Assembly: GCF_001653795.1 (NCBI RefSeq)
Contig: NZ_CP011514.1
Span: 3,304,279-3,368,278, forward strand
Origin: Mitsuaria sp. 7
GTDB lineage: Bacteria > Pseudomonadota > Gammaproteobacteria > Burkholderiales > Burkholderiaceae_C
Direction: 5' to 3'
Length of the DNA: 64,000 nucleotides
Of this stretch, positions 9,047 through 17,455 are shown one piece after another. The notes below the pieces were generated by a model. It was not told where the DNA came from, did no database searches, and saw only the letters and a program-made list of their open reading frames with translations. The position numbers and the translations under genes were made by a program. Each line of letters starts with the position of its first letter. The first letter of the stretch is position 1.

Positions 9047-9108
9047 TACGACAACCGCGGATCTCCGCTTGCCTTTCACCGCCATCCAGGAATCAAGGAG
9101 TCATCGCC

Positions 9109-10098
9109 ATGAAGCTCAGCTCTCTCATTGCCGCCACGGGAACCGCCGCCGCCATCGCCGCGAGCGGCGCGCAAGCCGCCGACACACGCACCGATGCGCG
9201 CACCGATGCGCGCGTCGACACGTCGACGCCGGCGGTGTCCTACCGCTACGCGCAGGTCGACGACGTCAGGGTGTTCTATCGCGAGGCCGGGGACCCGTCG
9301 TCCCCGACGGTGCTGCTGCTGCACGGCTTCCCGACCTCGTCGTTCATGTACCGCAACCTGATCCCGATGCTGGCGGACCGCTATCACGTGATCGCGCCGG
9401 ACCTGCCCGGCTTCGGCCTCACGGAAGCGCCGGAGCGCGGCCGCTACGCCTACACCTTCGACAACCTGGCCAGGACCATGGGCCGCTTCACCGAGGTGCT
9501 GCGCCTGGACCGCTATGCGATGCAGGTCTTCGACTACGGCGCGCCGGTCGGATGGCGCCTGGCCGTGGCGCACCCCGAACGGATCACGGCCATCGTCACG
9601 CAGAACGGCAACGCGTATGAGGAAGGCCTCGCCGAGGCCTGGAGCCCGATCCAGAAGTACTGGGCCGATCCCACCGCGAAGAACCGCGACGCGCTGCGCG
9701 AGTTCGTCTCGCCGAAGCTGATCAAGTGGCAGTACACGCACGGCGTGCCGGACGAGAGCCGGGTGTCTCCCGACACCTACACGATGGACTCGGCGCTGAT
9801 CGCGCGTCCGGGCAACGTGGAGATCCAGCTGGACCTGTTCGGCGACTACGCCAGCAACGTCCGCCAGTATCCGCAGTACCAGGCGTATTTCCGCAAGCAC
9901 CGTCCGCCGGTGCTGGCCGTGTGGGGCAGGAACGACCCCTTCTTCCTGCCGGCGGGCGCCGAGGCCTGGAAGCGCGACGTGCCCGACGCGGAGGTCCGGT
10001 TCTTCGACACCGGCCACTTCGCGCTGGAGACGCACGTGCAGGAGATCGGTCCCGTGATCCGCGAGTTCCTGGACCGCAAGGTGCCCCGCTCGAAGTGA
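9109..10098 (+). CDS. Secreted alpha/beta hydrolase, haloalkane dehalogenase/epoxide hydrolase-like
   Basis: 329 residues from the ATG at 9109 (AAGGAG upstream). A signal peptide ends near SGAQAA (24). The oxyanion motif is LHGFPTSSF (H72). The nucleophile elbow reads FDYGAPVG with Asp142 where esterases have Ser, which is the pattern of dehalogenases and epoxide hydrolases. D276 (WGRNDPFF) and H303 (DTGHFALETH) complete a plausible triad. The export signal is unusual for a dehalogenase. It is probably controlled by the divergent CGNR protein. Substrate not deducible. Confidence 0.85.
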   Translation: MKLSSLIAATGTAAAIAASGAQAADTRTDARTDARVDTSTPAVSYRYAQVDDVRVFYREAGDPSSPTVLLLHGFPTSSFMYRNLIPMLADRYHVIAPDLPGFGLTEAPERGRYAYTFDNLARTMGRFTEVLRLDRYAMQVFDYGAPVGWRLAVAHPERITAIVTQNGNAYEEGLAEAWSPIQKYWADPTAKNRDALREFVSPKLIKWQYTHGVPDESRVSPDTYTMDSALIARPGNVEIQLDLFGDYASNVRQYPQYQAYFRKHRPPVLAVWGRNDPFFLPAGAEAWKRDVPDAEVRFFDTGHFALETHVQEIGPVIREFLDRKVPRSK

Positions 10099-10170
10099 GC
10101 GGCCGGGGCGGCGCATGCGGCCGCCTCAAACCGAGTCGCGCCGGGTCGCCCCGGGTCGCACCCGGTCGGA

Positions 10171-11715
10171 TCAGGCCAGCTTGAAGGTCGCCACGACCTT
10201 GACCAGCTGCTCGGCCTGCGACTTCAGGCCGCTCGCGGCGGCGGCCATCTGCTCGACCAGCGCGGCGTTCTGCTGCGTCGCCTGGTCGATGTGGGTGACG
10301 GCCTCGCCGACCTGCGCGACGCCGCTGGACTGCTCGCTGCTCGCCGAGCTGATCTCGCCGATGATGTCGTTGACGCGACGGATGCTGCCCACCACCTCGG
10401 TCATCGTCTCGCCGGCCCGGTCCACCATCTTCGTGCCCTGCTCCACCCGCTCGACGCTGGCGGTGATCAGGCGCTTGATCTCCTTGGCCGCCTCGGCCGA
10501 ACGGCCCGCCAGCGATCGCACTTCCGACGCCACGACCGCGAAGCCGCGGCCCTGCTCGCCCGCACGCGCCGCTTCCACGGCGGCGTTCAGCGCCAGGATG
10601 TTGGTCTGGAAGGCGATGCCGTCGATGACGCCGATGATGTCGCCGATCTGGCGCGACGAGTCGTTGATGCCCTTCATGGTCTCGACCACGCGGCCGACGA
10701 CCTCGCCGCCCTGCACCGCCACGTCCGACGCGTTCTGCGCCAGCTGGTTGGCCTGGTGCGCGCTGTCGGCGTTGTGCCGCACCGCGGCGCTCAACTGCTC
10801 CATCGACGACGCCGTCTCCTCCAGCGAGCTGGCCTGCTGCTCGGTGCGCGCGCTCAGGTCCATGTTGCCCACGGCCATCTCGTCGCTGGCGGTCTGGATG
10901 CCTTCCGAGGCCTGGCGCACCTGTCGCACGAGGTCGGTCAGTCCGCTGCTCATCTTGCCGAGCGAGCCGACCAGGTAGGCGATCTCGTCACGGCCCTCGA
11001 CCTTCAGGCGCTTGGACAGATCGCCCTCCGCGACCGCGTCGACGAGCTCGATGGCCTGCGCCATCGGACGCGTGATCGAACGCGTCAAGGTGATCGCCAG
11101 CACCACGCCGAGCGCGATCGCGATCACGCCCAGCACTTCCAGCTGGAACTGGGCGCGCGCGGTGTCGGCGGCGATGGTCTGGTTCATCTCGTCGATGACC
11201 TTGCGCTGGTAGTCCAGCACGGCGGTCAGGGCGGCCACATAGGCCGGGGAGACGACGCTGAACTCGCTGTCGTAGATGCGGTTGGCCTCGTCGGCCTTGT
11301 CGGCGCGCTTGGCCGCCATCATGCGGTCCCGCGCGTCGAGGTAGGCCTTGCGGGCCGCGTTGAACTTCTCCAGCAGCGGCTTCTCGCTGTCGGCGGTCGG
11401 CAGGTCCGCGAGGGCCTTGACGATCTCGTTGCCGCGCGCGGTCGAAGCCTTGGCCTCGTCCCGGAAGAGCGCCTCCAGCCCGCCGTCCGCGTTCTTCGCG
11501 ATCGCCTTGCCGCGCGTCACGCCGGCCACGACGTTGCGCAGCTGCTCTTCCAGCAGACGCTCCTTGGCCAGCGGCGACGCCATCATGGCCTGGACCGCGA
11601 CCGACGCGCTGTTCAGGCGCAGCACGCTGACCACCAGCATCAGCGCCAGCAGCAGCAGGATGAGAGCAAACCCGGCGCCAAGCCGGGTACCGACACGCAT
11701 GTTGTTCAGAGTCAT
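10171..11715 (-). CDS. Methyl-accepting chemotaxis protein
   Basis: 514 residues from the ATG at 11715 (the frame opens earlier at 11808, but the membrane signal MRVGTRLGAGFALILLLLAL begins here). There are two membrane helices around a ~150-residue four-helix-bundle type periplasmic domain, a HAMP domain after AIALGVVLAITLTRSITRPM, and a cytoplasmic signalling hairpin with the conserved tip [20 protein letters not shown]. No terminal NWETF-type CheR/CheB pentapeptide. It stands alone and convergent with the hydrolase gene. Ligand unknown. Confidence 0.93.
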   Translation of the reverse strand: MTLNNMRVGTRLGAGFALILLLLALMLVVSVLRLNSASVAVQAMMASPLAKERLLEEQLRNVVAGVTRGKAIAKNADGGLEALFRDEAKASTARGNEIVKALADLPTADSEKPLLEKFNAARKAYLDARDRMMAAKRADKADEANRIYDSEFSVVSPAYVAALTAVLDYQRKVIDEMNQTIAADTARAQFQLEVLGVIAIALGVVLAITLTRSITRPMAQAIELVDAVAEGDLSKRLKVEGRDEIAYLVGSLGKMSSGLTDLVRQVRQASEGIQTASDEMAVGNMDLSARTEQQASSLEETASSMEQLSAAVRHNADSAHQANQLAQNASDVAVQGGEVVGRVVETMKGINDSSRQIGDIIGVIDGIAFQTNILALNAAVEAARAGEQGRGFAVVASEVRSLAGRSAEAAKEIKRLITASVERVEQGTKMVDRAGETMTEVVGSIRRVNDIIGEISSASSEQSSGVAQVGEAVTHIDQATQQNAALVEQMAAAASGLKSQAEQLVKVVATFKLA

Positions 11716-12056
11716 GAGGACCTCATCCAGGACAGGGAGTTGAAGCGGCCGGCGGGTGCTGGGGCAGCCCCCCGCCGGGTTGGGCGCGAGCCTATGCGCT
11801 TGTTTCACCGGCGAACAGATCAGGCGCGGTCGCGAGGCGAGCGGCGCCGTGAACAGCTTGACGAAAGCCGTTCCGTTACGCGCGGAGCGACCGAACCCGG
11901 CATGACGGATCGGTGACAGCCCGCGCTGCGCATGACGCTCGTCGGCCCGCAGGGCAGTTCATCACGGCTCGTCGGCAGCGCGTCACGCGGCGGTCGCCTC
12001 GACGGGGGCGGACATCGAGACTCCGGGCTCCGATGAACGATCTTCGAGGGGGAAGA
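11716..12056. other. Intergenic region between divergent chemoreceptor and hydrolase genes
   Basis: About 340 bases without a credible gene; short frames here are Arg-rich shadows. It must contain the promoters of both neighbours, but no clear sigma-28 or sigma-70 site was recognised. GAGGGGGAAG at about 12046-12055 is the ribosome binding site of the plus-strand gene. Confidence 0.6.
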
Positions 12057-13460
12057 ATGAATTCACTTGTCGTGCTGCCGCTGTGCGCGCTGCTGGCCGC
12101 GGCGCCCGCGCCGGCGACGGCCCAGACCGCTCAGGTCGCTCAGGCCGCTCAGGCCGATCGAGCACCCGCGGCCGTGCCGCTCACCACGAGCTGCCTGGTC
12201 GGCGCCTATCGCCTGGAGAGCGGCCAGACGCTGGACATCGCGCCCGCAGGCGGCAACACCCTGCGCTGGACCGCCCTCGGCGGCGAGACGGGCCGGCTGC
12301 GGCCTCGGCCCGACGGCACGTGGACCAGCACCGTCGGCTGGACCGGCAGGCCGGCGAAGGACACGCTGTCGTCGGCCGACTGCGACAAGGGCGAGATCAG
12401 CTTTGGAGGACAGCGCGGCCAGCGCATCGCCTTCGACGTGAGCGAGACCACCTTCGATGCCGGCGGCGTCACCTTGGCCGGGCGTCTGGTCATGCCCCGG
12501 GGCCAGGGCCCCGTGCCGGTCGTGGTGCTGCTCCACGGCTCCGAATCGGATTCCGCACGCGAGGGCAACGTCCTTCAACGCGTGTTCCCCGCGGAGGGCA
12601 TAGGCGCGTTCGTCTACGACAAGCGGGGCACCGGCGCCTCCGGCGGCGCCTACACGCAGGACATCGGCGTGCTGGCCGACGACGCGGTGCTGGCCATGAA
12701 GGAAGCCCGTCGTCTGGCCGGACCTCGCGCCGGCCGCGTCGGCTACCAGGGCGGCAGCCAGGGCGGGTGGGTCGCGCCACTGGCGGCGGCGCGGGCGCCG
12801 GTGGACTTCGCCCTCGTGAGCTTCGGCCTGACGGTGTCCATGCTCGAGCAGGACCTGCAGAGCGTCGCGCTGGAGATGCGGGCCAACGGACATTCCGCGC
12901 GGGACACCGAGGATGCGCTGGCGCTGACGCGCGCCGGCCAGAAGGTCATCGAGACGCGCGGCCGGGAGGGCTACGAGGCGTTCGACGCGCTCCGTGAGCA
13001 ATACCGGTCGCGAGCCTGGTTCAAGGACGTGCGCGGCAACTTCCTGCATCTGGTGCTGCCGCTCGACAAGGCGCAGATCCTCGAGGGACTGAACACGACC
13101 TACAAGTTCGACGTGTCCTTCCGCTACGACCCGATGCCGACGCTGCGGGCCTCCCGCACGCCGCAGCTGTGGATCCTCGGCGCCGACGACCGCGTCGCGC
13201 CGAGCGCCGGCTCCGAGGCGGACATCCGGTCCCTGATCGCGGCGGGCAAGCGCTACACGCTGGCCGTCTACCCCGGAGCGGATCACGGCATGACCGAATT
13301 CGAACTCACGGCGGACGGCAGACGCGTCTCGACGCGTTACGCCGAAGGCTACTTCGCCCTGATGCGGGACTTCATGCGGAACGGCCGGATCGCCGATGTC
13401 GGCGACGCTGGCGACCGGTACGGGAAGGCGGTCATCACCCGCCCCCTGCCGGTGAAGTGA
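12057..13460 (+). CDS. Secreted alpha/beta hydrolase (peptidase/esterase type)
   Basis: 467 residues from the ATG at 12057, preceded by GAGGGGGAAG; the earlier in-frame starts give an Arg-rich leader and were rejected. A signal peptide ends near ATAQ (23), then a ~110-residue beta-rich N-terminal part, then the hydrolase domain: VVVLLHGSESDS, YDKRGTGASGG, nucleophile GGSQGG with Ser234, Asp in ILGADDRVAP and His in PGADHGMTEF. This is the dipeptidyl-peptidase/acyl-hydrolase branch. It probably acts in the periplasm on an ester or peptide. Monocistronic. Confidence 0.85.
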   Translation: MNSLVVLPLCALLAAAPAPATAQTAQVAQAAQADRAPAAVPLTTSCLVGAYRLESGQTLDIAPAGGNTLRWTALGGETGRLRPRPDGTWTSTVGWTGRPAKDTLSSADCDKGEISFGGQRGQRIAFDVSETTFDAGGVTLAGRLVMPRGQGPVPVVVLLHGSESDSAREGNVLQRVFPAEGIGAFVYDKRGTGASGGAYTQDIGVLADDAVLAMKEARRLAGPRAGRVGYQGGSQGGWVAPLAAARAPVDFALVSFGLTVSMLEQDLQSVALEMRANGHSARDTEDALALTRAGQKVIETRGREGYEAFDALREQYRSRAWFKDVRGNFLHLVLPLDKAQILEGLNTTYKFDVSFRYDPMPTLRASRTPQLWILGADDRVAPSAGSEADIRSLIAAGKRYTLAVYPGADHGMTEFELTADGRRVSTRYAEGYFALMRDFMRNGRIADVGDAGDRYGKAVITRPLPVK

Positions 13461-13526
13461 CCGGGGCGCGCGGCAGTAGTAGAGTGCCGCCATCCCGACC
13501 CTGAACCACCAGAAGGAAAACGAGCC

Positions 13527-13679
13527 ATGCCAAAAGGCGAGCAACGCAACGACAAGGCCAACAAGAAGCCCAAGAAGGACACCAGCACCCCGAAGGAATC
13601 GTCCTCCGTCTCCACCCGGCCGGTCGCGCCGATGACGGCCGTGGCGCCCAAGGGCAAGCTGAAGAACAAGCCGGGCTGA
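13527..13679 (+). CDS. Small basic conserved-type protein (50 residues)
   Basis: The ATG at 13527 is preceded by AGAAGGAAAA and the frame ends at a TGA followed by a strong terminator, which supports a real gene despite its size. The protein is Lys-rich (starts MPKGEQRNDKANKKPKKD, ends GKLKNKPG), has no Cys, Trp or membrane helix, and is likely disordered. Similar small MPKG...KKPKK proteins are common in Burkholderiales and have no assigned function. Possibly nucleic-acid binding, by charge only. Confidence 0.65.
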   Translation: MPKGEQRNDKANKKPKKDTSTPKESSSVSTRPVAPMTAVAPKGKLKNKPG

Positions 13680-13701
13680 TCACGCGCCGGGCCAATGAGC
13701 A

Positions 13702-13735
13702 ACGCCGGCGGGACTCGCGTCCCGCCGGCGTTTTT
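13702..13735 (+). terminator. Rho-independent terminator
   Basis: A perfect 13-bp stem (ACGCCGGCGGGAC / GTCCCGCCGGCGT) with a TCGC loop, followed by TTTTC on the plus strand. It ends the small basic-protein transcript and lies tail to tail with csbD, where it may also act weakly from the other side. Confidence 0.9.
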
Positions 13736-13750
13736 CATTGACGCAGGGCG

Positions 13751-13933
13751 TCAGTGCTTGCCGGCGTCCTTGGCCGCTTCCTTCACGTCGCCGTAGGCCT
13801 TCTGGGCCTTGCCGTCGACCTGCTTGGCCAGGCCCTTGGCCTGCTGTTCGGTGCTGCCGATGACCTCACCGGTCTTCTGTTGCACCTTGCCTGCGGCGTC
13901 CTTGACGGCGCCCTTCACTTGGTCCTTGTTCAT
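13751..13933 (-). CDS. CsbD family stress-response protein
   Basis: 60 residues, the normal CsbD size. The family pattern is clear: MNKDQVKGAVKDAAGKVQQKTGEVIG, then KGLAKQVDGKAQKAYGDVKEA. It is highly charged and helical, cytoplasmic, and without enzymatic motifs. CsbD proteins are induced by general stress in many bacteria; their function is unknown. It has its own promoter region of about 160 bases upstream. Confidence 0.9.
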   Translation of the reverse strand: MNKDQVKGAVKDAAGKVQQKTGEVIGSTEQQAKGLAKQVDGKAQKAYGDVKEAAKDAGKH

Positions 13934-14093
13934 CGTCTACTCCAGAAAGTTACTGCGTATCTCGCAGGGTGCGATGGCACGGAACTGATAGTAGGACGCT
14001 GGTCTCGCGGCGCGTGACGGTGGGCGGCGCGTCTTCGCGTCGGCGCGGTCCTACGTCGCTGGACGCCTCCCGCACAAGTCATGCACGGCGCAT

Positions 14094-14354
14094 TCACAGC
14101 CCGTCGCATTCACGGGCGAACGGATTGCGTCGCGGCATGTTGGCGATCTCCTGCAGCGTCCAGAGTTCGGCCGGCGTCATGTGGACGAGCTGGCCGAGCG
14201 CCGGCAGCCGGTCGGTGGGAATGGTGCGTCCGCCGGTGCGGGCTTCGCTGACGTGCTGCCGGGGGACTTTCAGATGACGGGCGAGTGCGGCCTGACTGCC
14301 GCACAGGTGCACGGCGCGGTCGACCGCGCCCTGCCAGGTGGAGGACATGTCCAT
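14094..14354 (-). CDS. Small helix-turn-helix DNA-binding protein (Cro/YdaS-like)
   Basis: 86 residues; ATGs at 14354 and 14348 are both possible and neither has a strong Shine-Dalgarno. The body is a prophage-type HTH: AVDRAVHLCGSQAALARHLKVPRQHVSEARTGGR, then PALGQLVHMTPAELWTL. Such proteins are often antitoxins or phage-like regulators, but no toxin gene or phage gene lies beside it. The next gene upstream on the same strand is the His-rich membrane protein. Target unknown. Confidence 0.7.
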   Translation of the reverse strand: MDMSSTWQGAVDRAVHLCGSQAALARHLKVPRQHVSEARTGGRTIPTDRLPALGQLVHMTPAELWTLQEIANMPRRNPFARECDGL

Positions 14355-14542
14355 GACGAGAAATCCTGCTGCCGCGCGGGGCGGACAGACGATGGCGCCG
14401 CACGCGCGTCAGGGCGCGGCGGCATGACCGCATCGGACGGGCTCCGCGACGGCGGCCCGGGCGATGCGGAACGGCGGAGAAAGGCGGAGCGCGCGACCTC
14501 CGTGCCAGGAGCATGGACCGGTGCGCGCGCCATCTCGGCCGT

Positions 14543-15124
14543 TCAGCGCCGGGGCGGTCGCTCCAGTCGCGTGTCGCCGATGCTGCGCCAGGTCGGCGGC
14601 TCGGCGCGCGGCCAATGGCCGTTGGCGCTCGCGGGCATGGGGATGCGCGGCATGACGACGTTCGCCATGGGCAGGACATAGCCGCCCAGCGCCGCAGCGT
14701 CGCTCAACGAAGGCCCGTCGTGGTCGTCCAGCACGACGGTGGGATCGTCGGCCAGGTGATGGTGGCGCTCGAAAAGGCCGTGGGCATGGACATGCGCGGA
14801 TTTGCCGCCCCGCTGCAACTGGAGCTCGGCCTGCTGCTGCCGCGCCCGCGCGTTGTCGAGGACCTGCGAGGCCTCCTGGCCTGCCAGCGCCTGCAGCCCC
14901 CGATGGACGAGCTCGCGCCAGGTCTGCGCAACCGAGGGCGAGTCGTGGTCGTGATCGACGGCGGGAGCGGCGCGGTGGTGATGCGCCGGGCCGAGCGTGC
15001 TCAGCCGCGCGCCTGCGGCGCCATACAACGGGACCGCGGCGCACAGCAGCAACAGCAGCACGCCCCGCATCTGGCGCAGCCAGCCGGCGAGCGTGCGGGC
15101 GGGGGATCCAGTCGCAGGGCGCAT
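14543..15124 (-). CDS. His-rich membrane-anchored protein, unknown
   Basis: 193 residues. An N-terminal signal or anchor helix (MRGVLLLLLCAAVPLYGAAGA, about 19-39) precedes a periplasmic part with His clusters: GPAHHHRAAPAVDHDHD, SAHVHAHGLFERHHHLADD and VVLDDHDG. Clusters of this sort are seen in small periplasmic proteins beside metal-efflux genes and suggest Zn, Co or Ni binding, but no efflux gene is next to it here. Codon use is like its neighbours. The frame choice is supported by the sensible hydrophobic leader; competing frames are Arg-rich shadows. Confidence 0.6.
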   Translation of the reverse strand: MRPATGSPARTLAGWLRQMRGVLLLLLCAAVPLYGAAGARLSTLGPAHHHRAAPAVDHDHDSPSVAQTWRELVHRGLQALAGQEASQVLDNARARQQQAELQLQRGGKSAHVHAHGLFERHHHLADDPTVVLDDHDGPSLSDAAALGGYVLPMANVVMPRIPMPASANGHWPRAEPPTWRSIGDTRLERPPRR

Positions 15125-15313
15125 CGCGACGCAGGGTCGCCCAGCTTCATGTCATCCGCATGACCGGTGGCCCGGAGCCAGCGAAACGTCCCGCTTTCCC
15201 GGCTCGCATTGTTGGTCCCCGTTGGCAAGTGAAGACGGCGTGAGGCTCTTTTTCGAAGCGCGCCGATTCCGAAGAATCACTTCCGTCATCACTTCATTTC
15301 AAACGAGGCCACC

Positions 15314-15532
15314 ATGCCCTTCGCCAACATCAAGCTCCCCGAGGGCGTCGCCGACGCCGCCCGCAAGGAGGAAATCATCCACCGCGTGACGGCCATGTTC
15401 GTCGAGTACTTCGGCGAGCGCGCACGCCCCTACACGATGGTCCTGGTCGACGAGGTCGCCGACGGCGGCTGGGGCCGCGCGGACGAGACACTGACGCTCG
15501 AGAAGATGGGACTCAAGCCGAAGCAGCGGTAG
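15314..15532 (+). CDS. 4-oxalocrotonate tautomerase family protein
   Basis: 72 residues beginning Met-Pro-Phe, so Pro becomes the N-terminal catalytic base after Met removal, the hallmark of the family. The beta-alpha-beta core is visible (FANIKLPEGVADAARKEEIIHRVTAMFVEYFGERARPYTMVLVDEV), followed by a short GWGRADETLTLEKMG tail. It probably forms a small oligomer. The biological substrate is unknown. An isolated gene with about 190 bases of leader upstream. Confidence 0.85.
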   Translation: MPFANIKLPEGVADAARKEEIIHRVTAMFVEYFGERARPYTMVLVDEVADGGWGRADETLTLEKMGLKPKQR

Positions 15533-15542
15533 TCGTCGTCCG

Positions 15543-15584
15543 GACGGCCCGGGAGCGTCGCTCCAGCGTCGCGCTCCCGCCGTC
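15543..15584. terminator. Hairpin between convergent tautomerase and LysR genes
   Basis: GACGG plus GGGAGCG (15543-15557) pair with CGCTCCC and CCGTC (15572-15584) around a ~14-base loop. No T-tract follows on either strand, so factor-independent termination is doubtful, but the position between convergent genes fits. Confidence 0.4.
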
Positions 15585-15595
15585 CCCGCCGGCAT

Positions 15596-16507
15596 TCAGG
15601 CGTCGGACGGCGCGAGCAGCTTCACCACCAGGCCACGCACCTGCTCGCGCAGCCAGGCGTGGGCCTGGTCGCCCTCGTGGCGGCGATGCCAGGTCGCCAC
15701 GATGGGCAGCGCCGGGGTGCGCAACGGGACAGGCACGACCTTGAGCTTCAGCGCCCGCGCGGCGCCGGCGCTGATCCGCTCGGGCACCAGCGTCAGCAGA
15801 TCGGCGGCGCCGACCCACGCCAGCGCCGCCGCCACCGTGGGCGCGGCGGCCACCACGCGGCGCGCCATGCCCTGCGTCGCCAGCGCGTCGTCCACCGTGT
15901 CCCGCAAGCGGCCGCGTCGCGAGACCGTGACGTGGTCCGCCTCCGCGTAGCCGCGCAGCGTCAGCTTGCGACCCGCCAACGGGTGCCGGGCGCGCATCAC
16001 CACCATCGGACGATCCTCCCCGAGCACCTCATGCAGCACGTCGGCGTGCGTCGGGATGGCCGCGCCGATCTGCAGGTCGACCTGCCCCTGCCGAAGCTCC
16101 TGCGCGTCGGCCGCGCCCTCCGCCGGCATGCGCAGGACGGCCAGCGGTGCGGCCTTGCGCAGCGCGGCCAGCAGCGGCGGACCGAGCGCCGCGGCCAGCG
16201 CGTCATGGCACTGGATCGTGAAGGTGCGCTCGACCTGCGCGATGTCGAAGCGGCTCTGCCGCGCCAGCACCGTCCGGGCGCGCAGCACCACGTCATGCAC
16301 GTCGGCCTGGATCGCCTGCGCGTACGGCGTGGGGGTCATCGCGCGGCCGTTGCGCACCAGGATCGCGTCGCCCGTCATGTGGCGGATCCGGTCCAGCGTG
16401 CGGCTCATCGCCGGCGAGCTCACATGCATGCGCGCGGCGGCGCCGCCCACGCTGCCCTCATCCAGCAGCGCATCCAGCGCCACGAGCAGATTCATGTCCA
16501 GTTGCAT
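15596..16507 (-). CDS. LysR family transcriptional regulator
   Basis: 303 residues from the ATG at 16507 (MQLDMNLLVALDALLDEGSVGGAA); ATGs at 16528 and 16495 are alternatives, and the much longer open frame upstream is not coding. The HTH covers about residues 5-65 (AARMHVSSPAMSRTLDRIRHMTGD), followed by the two-lobed effector domain typical of the NodD/LinR branch. It is divergent from an IMPase-like gene and a Rossmann reductase gene, which are its likely targets. Co-inducer unknown. Confidence 0.9.
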   Translation of the reverse strand: MQLDMNLLVALDALLDEGSVGGAAARMHVSSPAMSRTLDRIRHMTGDAILVRNGRAMTPTPYAQAIQADVHDVVLRARTVLARQSRFDIAQVERTFTIQCHDALAAALGPPLLAALRKAAPLAVLRMPAEGAADAQELRQGQVDLQIGAAIPTHADVLHEVLGEDRPMVVMRARHPLAGRKLTLRGYAEADHVTVSRRGRLRDTVDDALATQGMARRVVAAAPTVAAALAWVGAADLLTLVPERISAGAARALKLKVVPVPLRTPALPIVATWHRRHEGDQAHAWLREQVRGLVVKLLAPSDA

Positions 16508-16532
16508 GACGGTTAACTCACGGTTCATCCCA

Positions 16533-16549
16533 ATTGATTTGATGTTAAT
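16533..16549. promoter_or_regulatory. Candidate LysR-type binding site
   Basis: ATT-N11-AAT (T-N11-A class) lies in the 87-base gap between the divergent LysR and IMPase-like genes, where LysR regulators usually bind. The inner bases are not symmetric. Assigned from position and the loose consensus only. Confidence 0.4.
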
Positions 16550-16594
16550 CGGTCGACTGCCAACAATCGATCCATCGACACCACGAAGCACCCC

Positions 16595-17455
16595 ATGACC
16601 TCCTTCGATACCGAACGCCAGACCGCCGAACGGCTCGCCGACATCGCCGCCTCTGATCCGACGGACGGCGCCGTCCTCGCTGCCGCGGTCGCGGCCGTCC
16701 GCCTTGCCGGCCGGACGATGCTGGACGCCTTCAGCGAACGGACCCGCACGCCCGACGATCTCGGCAGCCTCGTCCGCGCCATCCATGCCAACGACGACGC
16801 CTCGCTCGCCATCGCTCGCCGGCTGCTGGAACGCAGCCTGCCGACGGCGGGCTGGGTGGACGACGAACTCGAAGGCGGCGTGCTGCCGCCCGGCGACTGG
16901 TGGATCTTCGACGCCGTGGAAGGCAACGTGAACCACGTGCATGGCCTGAGCGAATGGGGCATCAGCGCGACGCTGGTGCGCGACGGCGCGCCGCACCTCA
17001 CGGTGGTGTACGAGCCCGTGGCCGACCGCCTCTACACGGCGGTGCGCGGCAGCGGCGTCGCGGCGCTCAACGGCGAGCCCTTGCGGCCGTCGACCAAGAC
17101 CGAGTTGAAGGCCGCCATCGTCACCACGGGACAGGCCAGGCCCGGCGAGTCTGCGGAGACCTACCGACGGATAGGCGCGTCGGTGACGGCGATGCTGAAC
17201 TCGGCGCTGGTCGTGCGGATGACCGTGCCGGCCACTTTCCAGCTCGGACTGGTGGCGGGTGGTCAGACCGATGCCTTCTGGCAGCACAGCGATGTGCGGT
17301 CCGGATTGGCAGCCGGTGCGCTGCTGGTGTCGGAAGCGGGCGGCTCGGTGACCGACCTGCAGGGCCGGCCCTGGTCTTTCGCCAGCAACGACTTCCTGGC
17401 CAGCGCGCCGGGCATCCAGCGCGAAGCGCTGGCCGTGCTGGGAGAAGTGGCATGA
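16595..17455 (+). CDS. Divergent inositol-monophosphatase-family protein
   Basis: 286 residues. The IMPase fold is recognisable by EGGVLPPGDWWIFDAVEGNVNHVHG and by the C-terminal SDVRSGLAAGALLVSEAGG. The usual metal-binding motif DPxDGT reads D106-A-V-E109-G-N, so the second Asp is Glu and Thr is Asn; the WDxAAG motif is also altered. Phosphatase activity is therefore uncertain. It overlaps the next gene by 4 bases (ATGA), so the two are translationally coupled, and it is divergent from a LysR gene. Confidence 0.8.
   Translation: MTSFDTERQTAERLADIAASDPTDGAVLAAAVAAVRLAGRTMLDAFSERTRTPDDLGSLVRAIHANDDASLAIARRLLERSLPTAGWVDDELEGGVLPPGDWWIFDAVEGNVNHVHGLSEWGISATLVRDGAPHLTVVYEPVADRLYTAVRGSGVAALNGEPLRPSTKTELKAAIVTTGQARPGESAETYRRIGASVTAMLNSALVVRMTVPATFQLGLVAGGQTDAFWQHSDVRSGLAAGALLVSEAGGSVTDLQGRPWSFASNDFLASAPGIQREALAVLGEVA

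Noticed and set aside
10099..10170. GGCGGC/GCCGCC hairpin between convergent hydrolase and chemoreceptor genes
   Set aside because: Only a 6-bp stem and no T-tract; expected by chance in such GC-rich DNA.
15596..17287. 563-residue version of the LysR protein
   Set aside because: The extra N-terminal residues are antisense to the IMPase-like gene; the HTH begins at the ATG at 16507, giving the normal LysR length.
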